Shown here: positions 25,574 to 34,329 of the stretch, piece by piece
Layout of the letters: the number at the start of each line of letters is the position of its first letter
Numbering within the stretch: position 1 is the first letter of the stretch
From: Prevotellaceae bacterium
GTDB lineage: Bacteria > Bacteroidota > Bacteroidia > Bacteroidales > Bacteroidaceae
NCBI GenBank assembly: GCA_019420585.1
Contig: JAHZGX010000007.1
Span: 1-64,000, forward strand
DNA: 64,000 nt
Reading direction: 5' to 3'
Notes under the pieces: generated by a model
What the model was told of the DNA's origin: nothing
Databases searched by the model: none
What the model saw: only the letters and a program-made list of their open reading frames with translations
Translations under genes and position numbers: made by a program

Positions 25574-25653
25574 TTAGCCGTATCTACAAAGAAAAGATGC
25601 CGAGTTTTGACCCAAACAGGCTGAAACAGGCGCGAAAAAGTCAAATCTCGGCA

Positions 25654-26805
25654 TCAGTCAAACACGCCATCAACAAGATTTACGGCTTCAACTTTCTTGC
25701 TGTCAACAATTTTAGCGTATATCTGGGTCGTTTTCACGTTGGAGTGGCCGAGCAGCTTGCTCGTGGTATAAAGGTCTGCGCCCAGTGTCAGCATCATCGT
25801 TGCGAAGCTGTGCCTACTGGTATGGTAGGTGATTTTCTTGGTGATACCGGCCGCTTTCACCCACTTTGCCAGCACCTTGTTTATATTGGGTTCGGCAATC
25901 AGCCCGTCAAACACCTTGCCGTCATCCGGGGCATCGCCACGTTCAGGAATCCATTTCATCGCCTGCGAGGAAAGGGGAAGGAATATCGGGGTCGTGGTTT
26001 TCTTCATCACGACAGACGCGCGCCACTGTTCCCCGTCTTTGGACAGGTCACGCCAGCGGAGTGCGTAAATATCACTTAGCCTCAGACCACAGTAGCAGGC
26101 AAACAGGTAGGCACGTTTCACATCCTCCCTCGGACATTCCGTCGCTATAAGGGTCTTTATCTCGTCCACGGTAAGGAACTCTCGCTTGCTCTCCGGCACC
26201 TTGATACGCTCGGTCGGGGTAAGCGACATGAACGGGTTTTCGGGAATGATGTCAGCCCTGACCGCCGCGTTCAATGCCGTGCTGAAGTAGCCGACATAAT
26301 CCGACATGCTTTTCGGGCTCAGCGGATTGCCCCACGTGGTCTTGTTTTCGGACTGGAGCCAGCGTATGAAGGCGACACAGAAATCCTTGTCTATGTCACC
26401 CATGCGAATCTTGTTCCTGCCGATATAAGTGGAAATGAGGTTTTTCACCGTCCCCAACAGTTTGACGCCTCTCACGCCCCTACGCTTCTGTTCATCATAA
26501 AATGACTGCATCCAATCCGCCAGCAGCATCTTTGACCGGCCTGACGTGTTCTTCAGCCCGGCCTTGCTGTTGGTCAGCTCGATTATCCTCTTTGACTTGA
26601 TGGTTTCCACCGCCGCTAGTGTAGCCCTGTTCTGTTCCTTGATACGGGCGTTGATTTCGGGAAGGCGGTAGAGCTTCAGAAACTCGTACTGCCTCTTGCC
26701 ATCCACATAGATGTCAAGATAGTATGACTCGGAACCGTCCGCAAGTTTCTTGGTGCGCACTTTCACCGGTTCCTTCAGTTTTGTCTTTTTGCCGTTTGCC
26801 GCCAT
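25654..26805 (-). CDS. int1: tyrosine recombinase, second of tandem pair
   Basis: A 383-residue integrase with N-terminal arm-binding and core-binding domains and a complete tyrosine recombinase catalytic set: Arg in YCGLRLSDIYALRW, His/Arg in YHTSRHSFATMML, His in LLGHSNVKTT, and the nucleophile Tyr in TQIYAKIVD. It is closely related to the integrase just upstream (same opening KLADGSESYYLDIYVDG and same C-terminal motifs). The stop is 139 bases before abiEi's start in the opposite sense of reading. It begins 21 bases after the first integrase's stop. Confidence 0.9.
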   Translation of the reverse strand: MAANGKKTKLKEPVKVRTKKLADGSESYYLDIYVDGKRQYEFLKLYRLPEINARIKEQNRATLAAVETIKSKRIIELTNSKAGLKNTSGRSKMLLADWMQSFYDEQKRRGVRGVKLLGTVKNLISTYIGRNKIRMGDIDKDFCVAFIRWLQSENKTTWGNPLSPKSMSDYVGYFSTALNAAVRADIIPENPFMSLTPTERIKVPESKREFLTVDEIKTLIATECPREDVKRAYLFACYCGLRLSDIYALRWRDLSKDGEQWRASVVMKKTTTPIFLPLSSQAMKWIPERGDAPDDGKVFDGLIAEPNINKVLAKWVKAAGITKKITYHTSRHSFATMMLTLGADLYTTSKLLGHSNVKTTQIYAKIVDSKKVEAVNLVDGVFD

Positions 26806-26826
26806 ATATAATAAGGTATTATGATT

Positions 26827-27972
26827 TCAGAATACGGAATCCGCGAGGTTCACCGCCTCGTCCTTCTTCCGGTCGATTATCCTCGCGTATATCTGGGTAT
26901 GCTTGACCGAGCTGTGTCCCAGCAGTTTTGATACGGTGTACAAGTCCGCTCCGAGGGTGAGCATCATCGTTGCGAAGCTGTGCCTGCTCGTGTGATAGGA
27001 GATATGCTTCCTGATTCCTGCCGCCTCCGCCCATTTTTTCAGGTTCTCGTTCACGTTGCCGTAATTGACGAGGTTGCCGAACACGTAATCATCAGGGATG
27101 CTTTCTCCTTTTTCGGGCATCCATTTCAATGCCTGTCCTGACAGGGGAATGTATAACGGCTTTGTGGTCTTCTTCATCACGACCGAAACGAATGCCTGCC
27201 CGTTCTCTTGGTAAATGTCGCCCCATTTGAGGTTTCTGACATCACTGATGCGAAGACCTGTAAAGCAGGAGAACAGATAGGCTCTCTTTACGAGTTCGTT
27301 GGGGCAGTCGGTGGCAATCATGCTCCGTATCTCGTCTATGGTCAGGTACTCGCGCTTGCTCTCCGGCTTCTTTATCTTCTCGATGGTCTCAAGTCTGTTC
27401 CACGGGTTCTTGTCCATAAGTCCTTCGCGTACCGCCTCGTTGAGCATGGTACGGAAAGTCTGACAATAGGTGTCTGCGGTTCTCGCGCTGACGGGCTTCC
27501 CCGTCAGGCGGTGCTTGTATGTGTTGCGGAACCAGTCAATCATGTCAAGGCAGAACTGCCTGTCAATATCCGAAAGGCGGGTGTCGGGACGGAACATATG
27601 CAAAGCCCTTTTCACGTTGCTGATGCTGCCCATGTCCCTTAAACCGCGTTTCTCGTGGTTGTCATAACAGGTCTGAAGCCAGTCCGAAAGGAGCATCCCT
27701 GTACCAGAACCGGCAAGTTCCGTTTCGGCTTTCGCATTCAACAGGGCTTCGGTTCTCGCTTGCAGGATTTCTTCCGCCTCCCGGAGTGTGCGTGTGTTCT
27801 GACGCTTCGCTGTAGAAGAGGTTTCGGGCAGGAGGTAGAGTTGCAGGAACTCGTACTCGTGCCCGCCGTCCACGCTGCGGTCGAGGAACAGGGACAGCCG
27901 CCCGTCCGCCAGTTTGCGGCGGCGCAACTTGAACGGGGATTTCTCCACCAGTGATTTCCTTTTTCTTCCCAT
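26827..27972 (-). CDS. int2: tyrosine recombinase, first of tandem pair, next to the element end
   Basis: A 381-residue integrase with the full catalytic set: FTGLRISDVRNLKW, YHTSRHSFATMML, LLGHSSVKHT and TQIYARIID. It reads away from the right end of the element and starts about 115 bases from the TonB-receptor fragment, so it is the natural candidate for catalysing this integration. A -7 box TACCTTTGC lies at 27999-28007. Two adjacent related recombinases suggest that both act on one site or that one arose by duplication. Confidence 0.9.
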   Translation of the reverse strand: MGRKRKSLVEKSPFKLRRRKLADGRLSLFLDRSVDGGHEYEFLQLYLLPETSSTAKRQNTRTLREAEEILQARTEALLNAKAETELAGSGTGMLLSDWLQTCYDNHEKRGLRDMGSISNVKRALHMFRPDTRLSDIDRQFCLDMIDWFRNTYKHRLTGKPVSARTADTYCQTFRTMLNEAVREGLMDKNPWNRLETIEKIKKPESKREYLTIDEIRSMIATDCPNELVKRAYLFSCFTGLRISDVRNLKWGDIYQENGQAFVSVVMKKTTKPLYIPLSGQALKWMPEKGESIPDDYVFGNLVNYGNVNENLKKWAEAAGIRKHISYHTSRHSFATMMLTLGADLYTVSKLLGHSSVKHTQIYARIIDRKKDEAVNLADSVF

Positions 27973-27998
27973 TGTCCTTCAGTATCTTATATCCACCT

Positions 27999-28007
27999 GC
28001 AAAGGTA
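27999..28007 (-). promoter_or_regulatory. -7 box TACCTTTGC for the integrase operon
   Basis: The minus strand reads TACCTTTGC 27 bases upstream of the int2 start. Confidence 0.6.
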
Positions 28008-28088
28008 CAAAATAATCCGCAAACGAGTATCGTTTTAGGTAACAAAAGTGAAGAATAATAGTGATTTTTAAGGAATGTATCAGAAAAC

Positions 28089-28841
28089 ATGGCTTTCACG
28101 CAAATGCATAATAATCAGCATTTATATAGATTTTCTCCGCTTTTGTTTTCCCTTCTTTTACATACATTGGCTAATGGGCAAACATTTACCATTGAGGGAA
28201 GGTTGCAGCAGGAGCGAGCCTGGAACTACGGATTCTCGGCTTCACTCAACTTGCCCGTGGCGGGACGTAACCTGGAACTGAATGCAGAGTATTACTATAC
28301 GCACTTCCAGCAGCAGCTGGTGGTGAACGTGGATGGAGCGCAGGGCGTTGGCACGGTGGCCTTTGAGAATCTCGCCGGGTGTAGTTACAGTCACACCATG
28401 CAGGTGGATGTCACTTACCCCTTGGTGCAAGGGCTGTCGGCAACGGCGGCCATTCGCCTCAATGATGTACGTACGACTTACGACGGAATCTTGTGCAGGC
28501 GTCCTCTGACTTCACGCTACAAGGGACTGCTGACCCTCTCTTACAAGACTCCTATGGAGTTGTGGCAGTTTGATCTTACTGGACATCTGAATGGAAGGGG
28601 CACGCTTTATGATCGCTCTTCTTATCCAACCTACTTCCAACTGCAGGCTCAGGTGATTCGCGAGTTCCGTCATTTCGCCCTTTATGCAGGAGGGGAGAAT
28701 CTTACCAATTACCGCATGGGGCATCCCGTGTTGGGTGCCGATGACCCTTGGGGTACGGCTTTTGATGCCACGCAGGTGTGGGGACCTACAGAGGGAGCCA
28801 TGGGATATGTGGGCGTTCGGTTCAAGTTTGAGAAGTTTTAG
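28089..28841 (+). pseudogene. C-terminal fragment of a TonB-dependent receptor, cut by the element
   Basis: The 250 codons hold only the last part of a TonB-dependent receptor barrel: TFTIEGRLQQERAWNYGFSA, LELNAEYYYTHFQQQLVV, ELWQFDLTGHLNGRG, FALYAGGENLTNYRM and a terminal strand GYVGVRFKFEKF ending in aromatic Phe, as barrels do. Plug, TonB box and most strands are missing. The chance N-terminus is hydrophobic but is probably not a signal peptide. The cut lies between about 28010 and 28165, right beside the integrase. The following gene encodes an HMA-domain protein, so the intact receptor probably took up a metal such as copper. Confidence 0.75.
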
Positions 28842-28853
28842 AATAATGACAAT

Positions 28854-29147
28854 ATGATGAAAAGATTTATCTGCCTTGCCATGATGACCCTTGTCACGCT
28901 CATGGCCGGTGCACAGAAGAAAGGCGCGCAGATGGACACACTGGTTGTCGCCACCACTCCACAGATGCATTGCAGCAACTGCGAGAAGAAAATAAGGGAG
29001 AACGTACGTTTTGTCAAGGGCACCAAGAAGGTGGTACCCTCCGTGTCGCGGCAAGAAGTGACCATCGTGTATGACAATCGCCGGGCCACCTATGACGACT
29101 ATGTCAAGGCCTTCGCCCGGATAGGCTATGAGGTGAGGAGGAAGTAG
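28854..29147 (+). CDS. exported heavy-metal-associated (HMA) domain protein
   Basis: A 97-residue protein with a signal peptide (1-20, cleavage after GAQ) and an HMA fold with the metal site MHCSNC (Cys40, Cys43) and a family-typical end DDYVKAFARIGYEV. It is a periplasmic copper/heavy-metal chaperone-like protein. It follows the receptor fragment by 12 bases and was probably in its operon; after the insertion its promoter must come from the element or be internal. Confidence 0.8.
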   Translation: MMKRFICLAMMTLVTLMAGAQKKGAQMDTLVVATTPQMHCSNCEKKIRENVRFVKGTKKVVPSVSRQEVTIVYDNRRATYDDYVKAFARIGYEVRRK

Positions 29148-29183
29148 GGATGCTCATTCCTCCCGTCTGCCCGCCTGCATGAA

Positions 29184-29227
29184 ACATCCCCGTCACAGGA
29201 GCACAGAAGGCTCCATGACGGGGATGT
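29184..29227. terminator. strong hairpin between HMA gene and mnmA
   Basis: ACATCCCCGTCA (29184-29195) pairs perfectly with TGACGGGGATGT (29216-29227), with an inner GGAGC/GGCTCC pairing. It lies between two convergent genes. There is no clear T-run on either side. Confidence 0.65.
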
Positions 29228-29320
29228 CTGTGTGGTGGCGAATGTGCCGCCGTGCTTCTTGCCTCTGCTCATGACCTCTTTGGCTGGTGTGACTGCGGTA
29301 ACGGGGGAGCGCGCGGGGGG

Positions 29321-30412
29321 TCAGCGCTCCTTGTAGATGCTTATCTCGCCGCTGCCGTAACACACACGCGCCTCGCTGTCATAGATGCAGCCGAACTGCC
29401 CCGGGGCTATACCCTGGATGGCCTGGTCACTATGGATGTGGTAGCCTTCTTCATCAAGGGTGATGGTGCCCGGCATGAAGTGGTCCACGTGGCGTATCTT
29501 GAACTGTATGGGAAGGTCTTTCGGCTCGTTCCAAGGGTTTCTGGTGATGAAGTGCATGTCGGCAAGGCGGAAGTCATGACCGTACTGCAACTGCGTGTCC
29601 CAGCCATGTGCCACGAAGATGATGTTCTTCCTGACGTTCTTCTTGACCACGAACCAAGGGCCTCCTCCCAGTCCGAGTCCCTTGCGCTGCCCTATGGTGT
29701 GGAACCAGAAACCTTGGTGGTGCCCCACCACGCGGCCTGTCTCAATGTCGATGACTTTACCCTCCTTCTCGCCCATGAAGCGGCGCAGGAAGTCGTTGTA
29801 GTTGATTTTCCCCAGGAAACATATGCCTTGACTGTCCTTGCGCCTTGCGCTCGGCAACTTGGCCTCAACTGCAATCTGCCTTACTTCTTCCTTCTTGAGT
29901 CCACCCAACGGGAAGATTGTGTGCCTCAACTGATCGTAGGAGAGTTGTGCCAGAAAGTCAGTCTGATCCTTCACGGGATCCACTGCGGTGCCCAGCCACA
30001 TGAGGCCGTCCTGCTCTATGTTGGTGGCATAGTGGCCTGTGGCTATATGGTCATAGGTGTGCCCGATGCGCTGCTCGAAGGCTCCGAACTTGATGAGGCG
30101 GTTGCACATGACATCGGGGTTGGGGGTCAGTCCCTGCCTCACCCGTTCCACTGCATAGCCCACCACCTGTTCCCAATATTCCTTCTGCAGGTCGGTGACC
30201 TCAAGGCGCAAGCCGTACTTGCGCGCTGTGGCCTGTGAGAGTTCTATGTCCTCCTCGGCCGTGCATGAGGAATCCTCACCCTCCATGCCAATCTTGATGT
30301 AGTGTAGGTCTGGCTTGATGCCGGCCTCACAGAGGCGGTGCACCACTACGGCGCTGTCCACTCCGCCCGAAATAAGCACGGCCACACTGCCTTTTATCTC
30401 CTGAAGTTCCAT
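29321..30412 (-). CDS. mnmA: tRNA-specific 2-thiouridylase MnmA
   Basis: A 363-residue protein (start ATG 30412, MELQEIKGSVAV). It has the PP-loop SGGVDSAVVV, the catalytic cysteine in TPNPDVMCNRLIKFG, and the second cysteine in DSQGICFLG, so it is intact. It thiolates U34 of Lys, Glu and Gln tRNAs using sulfur relayed by IscS/Tus-type carriers. The start lies within the 3' end of the lipoprotein gene, making it the last gene of a six-gene overlapping operon. Confidence 0.92.
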   Translation of the reverse strand: MELQEIKGSVAVLISGGVDSAVVVHRLCEAGIKPDLHYIKIGMEGEDSSCTAEEDIELSQATARKYGLRLEVTDLQKEYWEQVVGYAVERVRQGLTPNPDVMCNRLIKFGAFEQRIGHTYDHIATGHYATNIEQDGLMWLGTAVDPVKDQTDFLAQLSYDQLRHTIFPLGGLKKEEVRQIAVEAKLPSARRKDSQGICFLGKINYNDFLRRFMGEKEGKVIDIETGRVVGHHQGFWFHTIGQRKGLGLGGGPWFVVKKNVRKNIIFVAHGWDTQLQYGHDFRLADMHFITRNPWNEPKDLPIQFKIRHVDHFMPGTITLDEEGYHIHSDQAIQGIAPGQFGCIYDSEARVCYGSGEISIYKER

Positions 30413-31005
30413 GTCTTGATGCCTTTGAAGGTGTGTACGGAAAGTGTGATGCTGTCTCCATCGCCCAGGTTGGGGATGTCTGTCAGCGGTATGCTGGCAT
30501 AGGTTTCCTGCGTGTAGGAGAGCGGGTCGGTGCCCTGCCTGTGGTGCAGGCTCAGGAAGCGGTGCCCGTTGAGCCTTGTGCTGTCCACGGCGAAGCCCCA
30601 TGCATGGTTTCCTCCCTGCGTGAGTGGAGCCAGGTGCAGGTTGATGTAGGTGCCGCTCTTCCAGGCCGACAGAATTTTCAGAGGGTCATGTGCTGCACAT
30701 GCCGTGCTGTCTTTCAGCACATGCACACCGGTTGCCTGGTAAAGCGTGGCCTGCTGTTCCCTGATGCTGTAGCCGCACATCATGCGGTATGTGGTGCCTG
30801 GTTCGTAGCCGCTCAGGCTGTTTGTCACCTCGTATGTGTTGCCTCCATCGGTCACCATTTGCCTGATGTGCCCCTGGTTGTCAGTGATGAGGCATACGAT
30901 TTCATTCCACATGCTGGGGAAAGGCTGTCCGCCGTCATCATCTTCGCATCCTGCCAGAAGCAGTCCGCAGAGTGTCAGAACCAGAAGAATCAGTCTTTTT
31001 CGCAT
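30394..31005 (-). CDS. NigD-like lipoprotein
   Basis: A 203-residue lipoprotein (lipobox LLAGC, Cys20) followed by EDDDGG and a beta-rich domain. Its opening (MWNEIVCLITDNQGHI) and overall layout recall NigD-type Bacteroidales lipoproteins, but similarity is weak by eye. It overlaps the acyltransferase end by 16 bases and mnmA's start by 19. Confidence 0.6.
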   Translation of the reverse strand: MRKRLILLVLTLCGLLLAGCEDDDGGQPFPSMWNEIVCLITDNQGHIRQMVTDGGNTYEVTNSLSGYEPGTTYRMMCGYSIREQQATLYQATGVHVLKDSTACAAHDPLKILSAWKSGTYINLHLAPLTQGGNHAWGFAVDSTRLNGHRFLSLHHRQGTDPLSYTQETYASIPLTDIPNLGDGDSITLSVHTFKGIKTWNFRR

Positions 31006-32159
31006 CGTGTGGCTTTCTGCTTGTTGAACACGGGGTTGGCATACATGGTGAGAATGCGCTCGCGCAGGTAAGGGATGTCCTTGTTCTCCAGGTCAATCAT
31101 GTCCAGCCTGCTCTTGAGGTATTTCTCAAATGTACGCTTCTGTGCGGGAGTGTAGAACAGGGCAAACTCGCGTGTCCCGCGCAGCAGGTCGGCAGCCACG
31201 TAGTTGCCGGGATAGAGCATGTACCGCCTGTGAATCTCCAGGTTGATGCGGTGGGCAATTTCTTTGTAGACCTCTGTGCGCGGCATGTCGGCCTGTTCAT
31301 CAATCCATTCATTGATGCAGGGAGCCGTCTCATAATGTATGTGACCCTTTTTCCCGAAGATGCCAATCTTCATGTTCTTTAGGTCGTCCTGCTTTGACTT
31401 GCGATGGTCGGGGTTGTCCCTCTTCATTTGGAACTCCTTGGCCTTGAGGTAGTCACACGGGTCATACTCGTAACTGATGGTCAGCGGCACGATGTGCAGG
31501 TCTTTGAGTCGCTGTATAATTGAGCCATCACCGCCCATGCTCATCATCTTCAGCACCGATTCCTGCGTGCGGTCGTTGGAGTCCTTGGCCCTTCCCTCAC
31601 GCTGCGCAATCCAGATGTTCTCGTGCTTCTCGTTGATGGCGTGGTGCATGTAGCGGCTCATCTTCTGGCTGCTTTCCAGCAGCGTGTGTGCGTTCACTCC
31701 TCTCTGTACGGTGAAGGCCTTGTTTAACTTCACCAGTTTCTTAATCCACGGATAGATGAGCAGATTGTCGCCGATGGCTATCTCACACGTTGTGGGGAAT
31801 CCGTCTTCATGCAGCATATAGGCTAAGATGGCACTGTCGAGCACGATGTCTCGGTGATTGCTCATGAAGGTGAAGCGTTCGGAGCCCGGTTCGATACCGT
31901 CATGCCTGAAGGTGTAGCCGGTACTGCACTTGTGCAGGATGCGGCGCACCAGGGGTTTCATGTAGCGCAACTGGAACTGCAGGGTGGTATTGATGCCTAT
32001 GAACGCCCAGCGTATAAGTGCATTCCTTATGCCTGCGGGCAGCCATGGAGCCAGTGAGTGTAGGATGTTCGCGAATTGTCGGTCGGCCAGCAAGTCTCTT
32101 ACGGCTTGCTTTACTTCTCCATCGGCGTACGGTCGTATGTCGTAAAACTCGTCATTCAT
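30990..32159 (-). CDS. 1-acylglycerol-3-phosphate acyltransferase family protein
   Basis: A 389-residue protein with the PlsC-type HxxxxD motif in MSNHRDIVLD, a following KLNKAFTVQRG segment and an IWIAQREGRAKDSND motif corresponding to the glycerophosphate-binding block. It is longer than PlsC (about 240), like the Bacteroidota 'putative acyltransferase' group. It probably transfers acyl chains in phospholipid or envelope lipid synthesis at the inner membrane. The ATG at 32159 overlaps the ddl stop by 4 bases. Confidence 0.8.
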   Translation of the reverse strand: MNDEFYDIRPYADGEVKQAVRDLLADRQFANILHSLAPWLPAGIRNALIRWAFIGINTTLQFQLRYMKPLVRRILHKCSTGYTFRHDGIEPGSERFTFMSNHRDIVLDSAILAYMLHEDGFPTTCEIAIGDNLLIYPWIKKLVKLNKAFTVQRGVNAHTLLESSQKMSRYMHHAINEKHENIWIAQREGRAKDSNDRTQESVLKMMSMGGDGSIIQRLKDLHIVPLTISYEYDPCDYLKAKEFQMKRDNPDHRKSKQDDLKNMKIGIFGKKGHIHYETAPCINEWIDEQADMPRTEVYKEIAHRINLEIHRRYMLYPGNYVAADLLRGTREFALFYTPAQKRTFEKYLKSRLDMIDLENKDIPYLRERILTMYANPVFNKQKATRCEKD

Positions 32160-33148
32160 GCTTTCTTGTTCAGAATGTCCTCAATGATGTCTGTCATCAC
32201 GTTCTTGATATCCAGCCCTGCCGCACGCACCTGCTGGGGTATGAAACTTGTGGTTGTCATGCCCGGCGTGGTGTTGATTTCCAGCATGTTTATCTTGTCT
32301 CCCTCGGTGATGATGTAGTCAATGCGTATGATGCCACGACAGTTGAGTATGTCGTAGATGGCCGATGTGAGTTGTTGCACACGCTCAGTCACGTGCTCGG
32401 TCAGACGGGCGGGAGTGATTTCAGACACCTCTCCGTTGTATTTCGCATCATAGTCGAAGAACTCTCTCTTCGTCACTACCTCGGTGATGGGGAGTACCAC
32501 GGAGTGTTCGCTTGTCTTGTAGCACCCACAAGTGATTTCGGTTCCTTGCATGAAGGCTTCCACCATCACGTCTTCTCCCTCGAGCAAGGCCAAGTCGATG
32601 GCGGGGCGTAGGGCAGCCGTCTCTTTTACTTTCGTGGTGCCGAACGATGAGCCTCCGCTGGCCGGCTTCACGAAACAGGGCAATCCTATGCGCTTGATGA
32701 TGTCCTCGTCGGTTACTTCTCCATCGTGGCCGCGGCGTATAAGTAGGCTGTCAGCCACGGATACCCCCAGCGCTCGCATATAGTTGTTGAGCACGAACTT
32801 GTCATAAGTCATGGCTTCCACAAGCACGTCGCAGGTGGAGTAGGGCATGCCTATGAGGTCAAGGTAGCCTTGCAGTATGCCGTTCTCTCCAGGCACGCCG
32901 TGGATGGTGATGTAGCAGAAGTCGGGACGTATGCGCTCTCCCTGTCCGTTGTCAAAGGTGAAGTCGTTCTTGTCCACACGGCTTCGTGTGCCATCGGGCA
33001 GCAGTGCTTCCCATTGGTGAGCGTGGATTTCCACCTTATATATAATGTAACGTTCCTTGTCCAGGAAAGATTCGATGCCTGCAGCACTGCGCATGCTGAC
33101 ATCGTGCTCGGAGGTGTCCCCCCCGCATACAATGGCTATGGTCTTCAT
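32156..33148 (-). CDS. ddl: D-alanine--D-alanine ligase
   Basis: A 330-residue ATP-grasp ligase (start ATG 33148, MKTIAIVCGGDTSEHDVS). Family marks: HGVPGENGILQGYLDLIGMPY, VKPASGGSSFGTTKV, a RIDYIITEGDKINMLEINTTPGMT metal/ATP-binding end. It joins two D-Ala for peptidoglycan precursors in the cytosol. An upstream ATG at 33175 would overlap rluD; the chosen start leaves an 8-base gap and matches the usual N-terminus. Confidence 0.93.
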   Translation of the reverse strand: MKTIAIVCGGDTSEHDVSMRSAAGIESFLDKERYIIYKVEIHAHQWEALLPDGTRSRVDKNDFTFDNGQGERIRPDFCYITIHGVPGENGILQGYLDLIGMPYSTCDVLVEAMTYDKFVLNNYMRALGVSVADSLLIRRGHDGEVTDEDIIKRIGLPCFVKPASGGSSFGTTKVKETAALRPAIDLALLEGEDVMVEAFMQGTEITCGCYKTSEHSVVLPITEVVTKREFFDYDAKYNGEVSEITPARLTEHVTERVQQLTSAIYDILNCRGIIRIDYIITEGDKINMLEINTTPGMTTTSFIPQQVRAAGLDIKNVMTDIIEDILNKKA

Positions 33149-33156
33149 TTTAAGTT

Positions 33157-34329
33157 CTATATTTTCTTTCTCCATTTGTCTATCAGTCTTGCCATGTCTT
33201 CGGCGATTGGCGATGAAAAGTCCATTTCCTTGCCTGTGGTAGGGTGCCTGAACCCCAGGGTACGTGCGTGGAGAGCCTGTCTGGGGCATAATTCCATGCA
33301 GTTGTGAATGAACGCCTTGTACGATGCCGTCTTCTCTCCTCGCAGAATTTGGTCGCCTCCATAGCGTTCGTCAGCAAAGAGTGGGTGTCCCAAGTGTCGC
33401 ATGTGGGCGCGTATCTGATGTGTCCTGCCCGTCTCTAGTCGGCACTCTACGAGTGTGGTGGGGCCGAACCGCTCAAGTACCTGATAGTGTGTGACGGCCG
33501 GTTTGCCCGTCTCGCTTTCCGGTGGATACACGGCCATCTGAAGCCTGTCCTTGGGATGCCTGCCTATGTTGCCCACTATTGTACCTTCGTCCTCGGCAAA
33601 GGGTCCCCATACGAGGGCATTGTAGAGGCGACGCGTAGAGTGGTGGAAGAACTGCTTGCACAGGCTTGTCTTGGCTTCGGGAGTCTTGGCTATGACCAGC
33701 AGGCCGCTGGTGTCTTTGTCTATGCGGTGCACCAGTCCCACCGTAGGGTCATTGGCGTCAAAGTCGGGGCAGGCTCTCATGTGCCATGCGATGGCGTTGA
33801 CCAGCGTGCCGCTGTAATTGCCGCATCCGGGATGCACCACCATTCCTGCGGGCTTGTTGATGACCATCACTTGGTCATCTTCATAGGTGATGTCGAGCGG
33901 AATGTCCTCCGGGACGATTTCCCAGTCCCGCTTGGGTCTGTCAAGCACCAGGGTCACCACATCGCCGGGCTTGGCTTTGTAGTTGCTCTTCACGGGTTTC
34001 CCGCCCACACGGATGCATCCGGCCTCGGCTGCCTTCTGTATTCTGTTGCGGCTGGTGTCGCCCATGTGCATCATCAGAAACTTGTCGATTCTCATGATGC
34101 TTTGGCCTTTGTCCACCTCTATGCGCCAGTGCTCGTGTTCTCCAATGATTTCTCCAGGGATGTCGTCCAGCAGTTCATCGTCATCCATGTCGGGGTCGCC
34201 GTTGTCATCTTCCGTCATGGCCTGTGCCGGGGAACCCTGCCTGTCGGCAGTGCCGGTGTTCAGGCATGTGTCGGTCTGCCTTTGCCCTCCCTGTGTGCAG
34301 TGTGCTTCCTGGTTGTTGGGTATTACCAT
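33157..34329 (-). CDS. rluD: RluD-family 23S rRNA pseudouridine synthase
   Basis: An S4 domain (MRIDKFLMMHMGDTSRNRIQKA) is followed by a pseudouridine synthase domain with catalytic Asp in VGLVHRIDKDTSGLLV and the later ETGRTHQIRAHMRHLGHPL. The start is unclear: ATG 34329 overlaps the PASTA gene stop (ATGGTAA) and gives 390 residues with a 40-residue unusual N-tail; ATG 34218 (MTEDDNGDP) matches the family length better. It modifies uridines of helix 69 or related sites. Confidence 0.9.
   Translation of the reverse strand: MVIPNNQEAHCTQGGQRQTDTCLNTGTADRQGSPAQAMTEDDNGDPDMDDDELLDDIPGEIIGEHEHWRIEVDKGQSIMRIDKFLMMHMGDTSRNRIQKAAEAGCIRVGGKPVKSNYKAKPGDVVTLVLDRPKRDWEIVPEDIPLDITYEDDQVMVINKPAGMVVHPGCGNYSGTLVNAIAWHMRACPDFDANDPTVGLVHRIDKDTSGLLVIAKTPEAKTSLCKQFFHHSTRRLYNALVWGPFAEDEGTIVGNIGRHPKDRLQMAVYPPESETGKPAVTHYQVLERFGPTTLVECRLETGRTHQIRAHMRHLGHPLFADERYGGDQILRGEKTASYKAFIHNCMELCPRQALHARTLGFRHPTTGKEMDFSSPIAEDMARLIDKWRKKI

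Noticed and set aside
28089..28200. Signal peptide of a small outer-membrane protein
   Set aside because: The hydrophobic start is followed at once by mid-barrel TonB-receptor sequence; it is more likely junction or barrel sequence than a true signal.
29252..30238. Long open frame opposite mnmA
   Set aside because: It is the antisense of a clearly conserved gene and has no protein-like features.
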